A stretch of 64,000 bases of DNA. Origin: Macrotrachela quadricornifera. Its lineage: Eukaryota > Rotifera > Eurotatoria > Philodinida > Philodinidae. The translations under genes and the position numbers were made by a program. The stretch is taken from contig JAJEKB010020025.1 in the NCBI GenBank assembly GCA_022393335.1, positions 93,071-157,070 on the forward strand, read 5' to 3'. The notes under the pieces are model-generated. The model saw only the letters and a list, made by a program, of their open reading frames with translations. It did not search any database and had not been told where the DNA came from. Each line of letters starts with the position of its first letter. Position 1 is the first letter of the stretch. Positions 61,001 to 64,000 of the stretch are shown one piece after another.

Positions 61001-61480
61001 ATATATACAGACTCGATAAGGTTGTTTATAGGTATACGAAACGTTATCGTTTGACTAATTGTTAGACATTTTAGATGAAATGAATGCCTTTTTTTAATGT
61101 AGAAGATATTTCAGTATATAATCATATCGTTGTTAGTTATGCCACAAGGCTTAAAATAGACCGGTCAGTCCAACAACCCAATGTGACTGGAGTGAATCAA
61201 GCTCATTCTCACGCTGGTCCGGTTCAAAGTTCTTACCCTTCTCTTTATTTTTACCTTTATCAAACTTATGCCTGTTTTAACTGATAGAAATTATTGAAAA
61301 ACTTTATGTTAGTAAGAACTATGCGAATTTCAAGTTCGAATAATATGATAAATCATAACAATCGCTGAAACCAATCATATCTCATGTACATACGTAAGAT
61401 TCTGTAGTATATAAATTATGTTAATTCACGAGAGCATGTGATGCACAAAAAGAATATGTCGATAATATGCTACAGTGTCC
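58062..61480. other. Intergenic stretch, one doubtful ORF
   Basis: No gene is supported. A minus-strand frame at 60313-60663 (116 codons) starts MEEDIHFPESPMNCTIYEEK and stays polar, but it has no recognisable domain and ends in Lys/Gln-rich low complexity. Part of it could be an exon (a GTGAGT donor lies near codon 31). I leave it as uncertain. Confidence 0.4.
60313..60663 (-). CDS. Doubtful ORF, 116 aa, possible first exon
   Basis: Starts MEEDIHFPESPMNCTIYEEK, then NKIYDNANLCEFYYQINKDH. The first ~31 codons end at CTAT|GTGAGT, a good donor context, so only that part may be coding. No signal peptide, membrane span or family. Support is limited to codon texture and the donor-like site. Confidence 0.25.
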   Translation of the reverse strand: MEEDIHFPESPMNCTIYEEKSNKIYDNANLCEFYYQINKDHLNSFNTNLKYEPLNYIINNIYLELQKTDFCTNKLFVLNIRYVSFFWRQNLTLFNKVRCYNKTKQTKQKKFSRGCL

Positions 61481-62521
61481 GAGCTGCAAATCTGAAAACT
61501 GGTATATATATAGTTCTCAGTGAATATCGATCAATAACACCAGCAGCATCCTAATTCTATGAAATATAAGAAAGTTATCATATATGCAGTCTGTCTCCAT
61601 TATGAACTTCATAACTCGGAAACTGACAGACTTTATAGACCGAGGTTGATTTAATTTTGCAGTTTTGATTATTTCATAAACCAGTGTAAGTTTGATAGAT
61701 CGACTTTAAACTTACAGAAAAGATTGCTTCACAGACTGTTATTGTTTTCTGAAATCATCATACTCATATCATTTGTGTGAGAGAAAAATGATGTTATTCT
61801 CAAGTATTAGATGTTGTCACAGGTCTAGCTACTTAATTACTCAAGCAATTGATTTCATCTTTTGAATACATAACTAGTATATAAGGGGCACAGTTCTATA
61901 AAAAAAAAAGTTACATACATCAATGAATATTATCAAAAATAAGACATATTTTCTCATCCTTACACCCTCAAGATAACACTATCAAAAAAAAATTTATCAG
62001 TATACCGTCTTCGATATGCAGCAGAACTGAAAGATATTTATTTATTTAGGTCAAAATTATTACGGGTCTCCTGATAGTTTTCATGATAACACTAAATCAA
62101 AGCAAATATGGCAGTAAGAATGGGCATGTGATTGTGAAAGGAACACGAATTCTTAAGATGGAATCAATTGCTTGAGTATTCAAGTAGCTAAATCTATGAC
62201 AAGATCTAGTACTTAAGAATAACATCATTTTTCTCTCAAATAAATGATTTAAGTATGATGATTTCAGAAAATAATAACAGTCTGTGAAGCAATCAAAACT
62301 TATAATGAAAGTTTTACCACAGATAATCAAAATGCAAAACTACAAAAATAAATCTACTCGGGTCTATAACGTCTTTCCATTTCTGAGTTATGAAGTTCAC
62401 AATGGAGACAGACTGCATATATGATAACTTTCTTATATTTCATAGAATTAGGATGCTGGTGGTGTTGCTGATCGATATTCATTGAGAACTATGTATATAC
62501 TAGTTTTCAGGTCTACAGCTC
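61481..62521. mobile_element. 1.04-kb foldback element, arms ~370-390 bp
   Basis: The left arm (61481 to ~61868) and right arm (~62150 to 62521) are inverted copies. TCCTAATTCTATGAAATATA followed by AGAAAGTTATCATATATGCA occurs on the left and exactly in complement on the right near 62420-62460. CAGTCTGTCTCCATT and GAACTTCATAACTC also match. The inner part (CTCAAGCAATTGATT) still pairs. The ends are GAGCTG on the left and CAGCTC on the right. There is no coding capacity and no target duplication that I can be sure of. The 62097-62330 frame is a by-product. Confidence 0.88.
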
Positions 62522-64000
62522 ATATTGTAACTGACATCCAAGTGGAGGAATATTTTTGTTGGATACTGTATGTCATCACTACCAATCTTTTCTCGAATAG
62601 CGATGTTTCTCATTAAATTCAACTTTTTATTTTCTTTCATGTAGTGCTAGATAAAATAATTACAGAAATAGTGCTTTTACAGATATTTCTATTTTAAGTT
62701 TCAAGTACTAAGACGCATGGTTACGAAGAAAAAGGCTAAATATCCATTAGATGTTTTCTTAAGAATAATTTTCTTCATAATACAAAAGAATAAAGACATA
62801 ATAAACCATCTTAATAATTGTAACTCAAAATTGAAATGTCTATAAAAACGATATTCCTCTAACTACTGTGTCTAGTGATGCATGATAGATTGATTTAAAA
62901 GTTGAATTTAATGAAAAGCATTGTTATTCGAACAAGAGTAGTAGTAATAATACAGAATCTAGAAAAGTTTACGAGTCACTAAGATCCCAATAGTTGGAAT
63001 TGACTTAGTGAATTACATACAGTCGTATATACTTCTATGAAAAGCGGTTGAATATACAAGAGCTTTGTCTTGTAAGACATATGAACATTATTCTGGTTAG
63101 TTAGATCACTTTCGAATAAAAAAAAAATGGTTGATTAATTGTGAATTTTGATATATATCCAACAAATATTTAATATTAATATTAGACATGTATCAAATTT
63201 TAATCTTTTTATATTGATATTAACTTTACATATATCAGTTATCTAAATAAATTTACTTAAAAGGTAGTTAACTTCTATTTTTAAAATTTTATTAATATGA
63301 CCTTGAGTCTATTTATCTGATATAATTATTTTATTTTCGTATTTAACTTTAAGATTTTAACATATTATTGAATTCCAAAATATCGATTAAAATATAATAA
63401 TTCAATTAAACTGACTATTTTCATTCTAGCTCAATGAAAACTAATCATAGCATATTTTGTAAATCATTTCATATATATCATTAAAAATAAATACGATAAA
63501 TTGATAGGCTTTTTGTATTTTATACAGAAATATCGCATTAATAAAAATAAATATTATTTATGAACTTTTTTTCATATTTTTTTTTCTTTTCTTCAGATGT
63601 ATCAAAACAGCTGTTATAATATTATTAATCGTTTCATCACCTTGAAAATATAATAAATGACTTAGGAAAAATTTGTCCTTGATGTAATTTCTTTCTTTTC
63701 TTTTTTTTCTTCTTTATTCCATTAAAAGTAAAACATTGTTTAAAATTCAAAGGTGCCTGTTAGCTGTCATTATGCATGTTGGATAAGCAATAGAAATGGT
63801 AGTCAAACACTCGACATTTGTCATGACAACTAATATAAACTTCAATGTTCGCCACAAACTACAGACGTTAGAGTGAAATAAAAAAGAAAATGGGAGGAGA
63901 GAAAAAAAGAAAAAAAATACTTTTATCTTGAGTTCTCGCCATTTTATGATTCCAAGCATGTACTCTTTCTCTTTTTCGTTCTTTACTTTACTGATTGTAC
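62522..64000. other. AT-rich end of window, no gene seen
   Basis: No coding region, RNA gene or repeat recognised. The 63747-63959 minus frame is phenylalanine-rich low complexity arising from a purine run near 63888-63918. Confidence 0.6.

Overview
The window looks like nuclear DNA of a small bilaterian animal. It is very AT-rich. Most of the introns are only 45-70 bp with GT...AG ends, codons mostly end in A or T, and the recognisable genes are metazoan: extracellular Cu/Zn superoxide dismutases, a 12-Cys granulin, catechol O-methyltransferase, ARV1, a PTB/PID protein, a rhodopsin-like 7TM receptor and a decayed RUVBL1. The short introns, an intronless divergent 7TM receptor with a second broken copy, and many palindromic transposon remnants together suggest a bdelloid-type rotifer. 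That assignment is inference, because no rRNA or mitochondrial marker is present.

Layout. 1-2.6 kb is gene-empty. 2.64-6.54 kb is a degenerate tandem array with a ~91-92 bp period. Just past it is a 53-codon minus-strand gene for a secreted peptide with its own TATA box. 7-12.2 kb is gene-poor with weak coding remnants. A 119-bp hAT-like foldback MITE lies at 12.25 kb. 13.1-21.5 kb is a head-to-tail cluster of four intact extracellular Cu/Zn SOD genes and one SOD pseudogene, all on minus and all with the same exon plan. A TIR element sits in the 5' region of the third intact gene (SOD-3). 22.3-23.2 kb is a single-pass Ig-like membrane protein (+), 25.4 kb a secreted granulin (-), and 26.7-29.0 kb an unrecognised gene whose 1.56-kb intron carries a 767-bp full-length palindrome.

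30.5-34.7 kb is the densest part: COMT-like (+), a 693-aa PTB/PID protein (+), then a convergent type I membrane protein (-). 37.5-39.4 kb is an 8-Cys secreted protein (+). 39.4-44.7 kb lacks genes but holds a TIR element and a two-copy ~318-bp repeat. 44.8 kb is an 85-aa protein behind a TATA box, and 45.4 kb a 452-bp foldback with TA duplication. 46.7-47.7 kb is a RUVBL1 pseudogene, convergent with a six-exon ARV1 (47.7-49.95 kb, -). 52.6-53.9 kb is a 1.27-kb foldback, followed by an intronless 7TM receptor (-). A truncated receptor copy lies at 57.8 kb and a 1.04-kb foldback at 61.5 kb. The remainder is AT-rich and apparently empty.

The genes do not form one pathway. The coherent themes are (i) tandem expansion and anchoring of extracellular SOD, (ii) small secreted or cysteine-rich proteins, and (iii) at least five long foldback or TIR elements without coding capacity, one inside an intron where it would be transcribed as a long hairpin.
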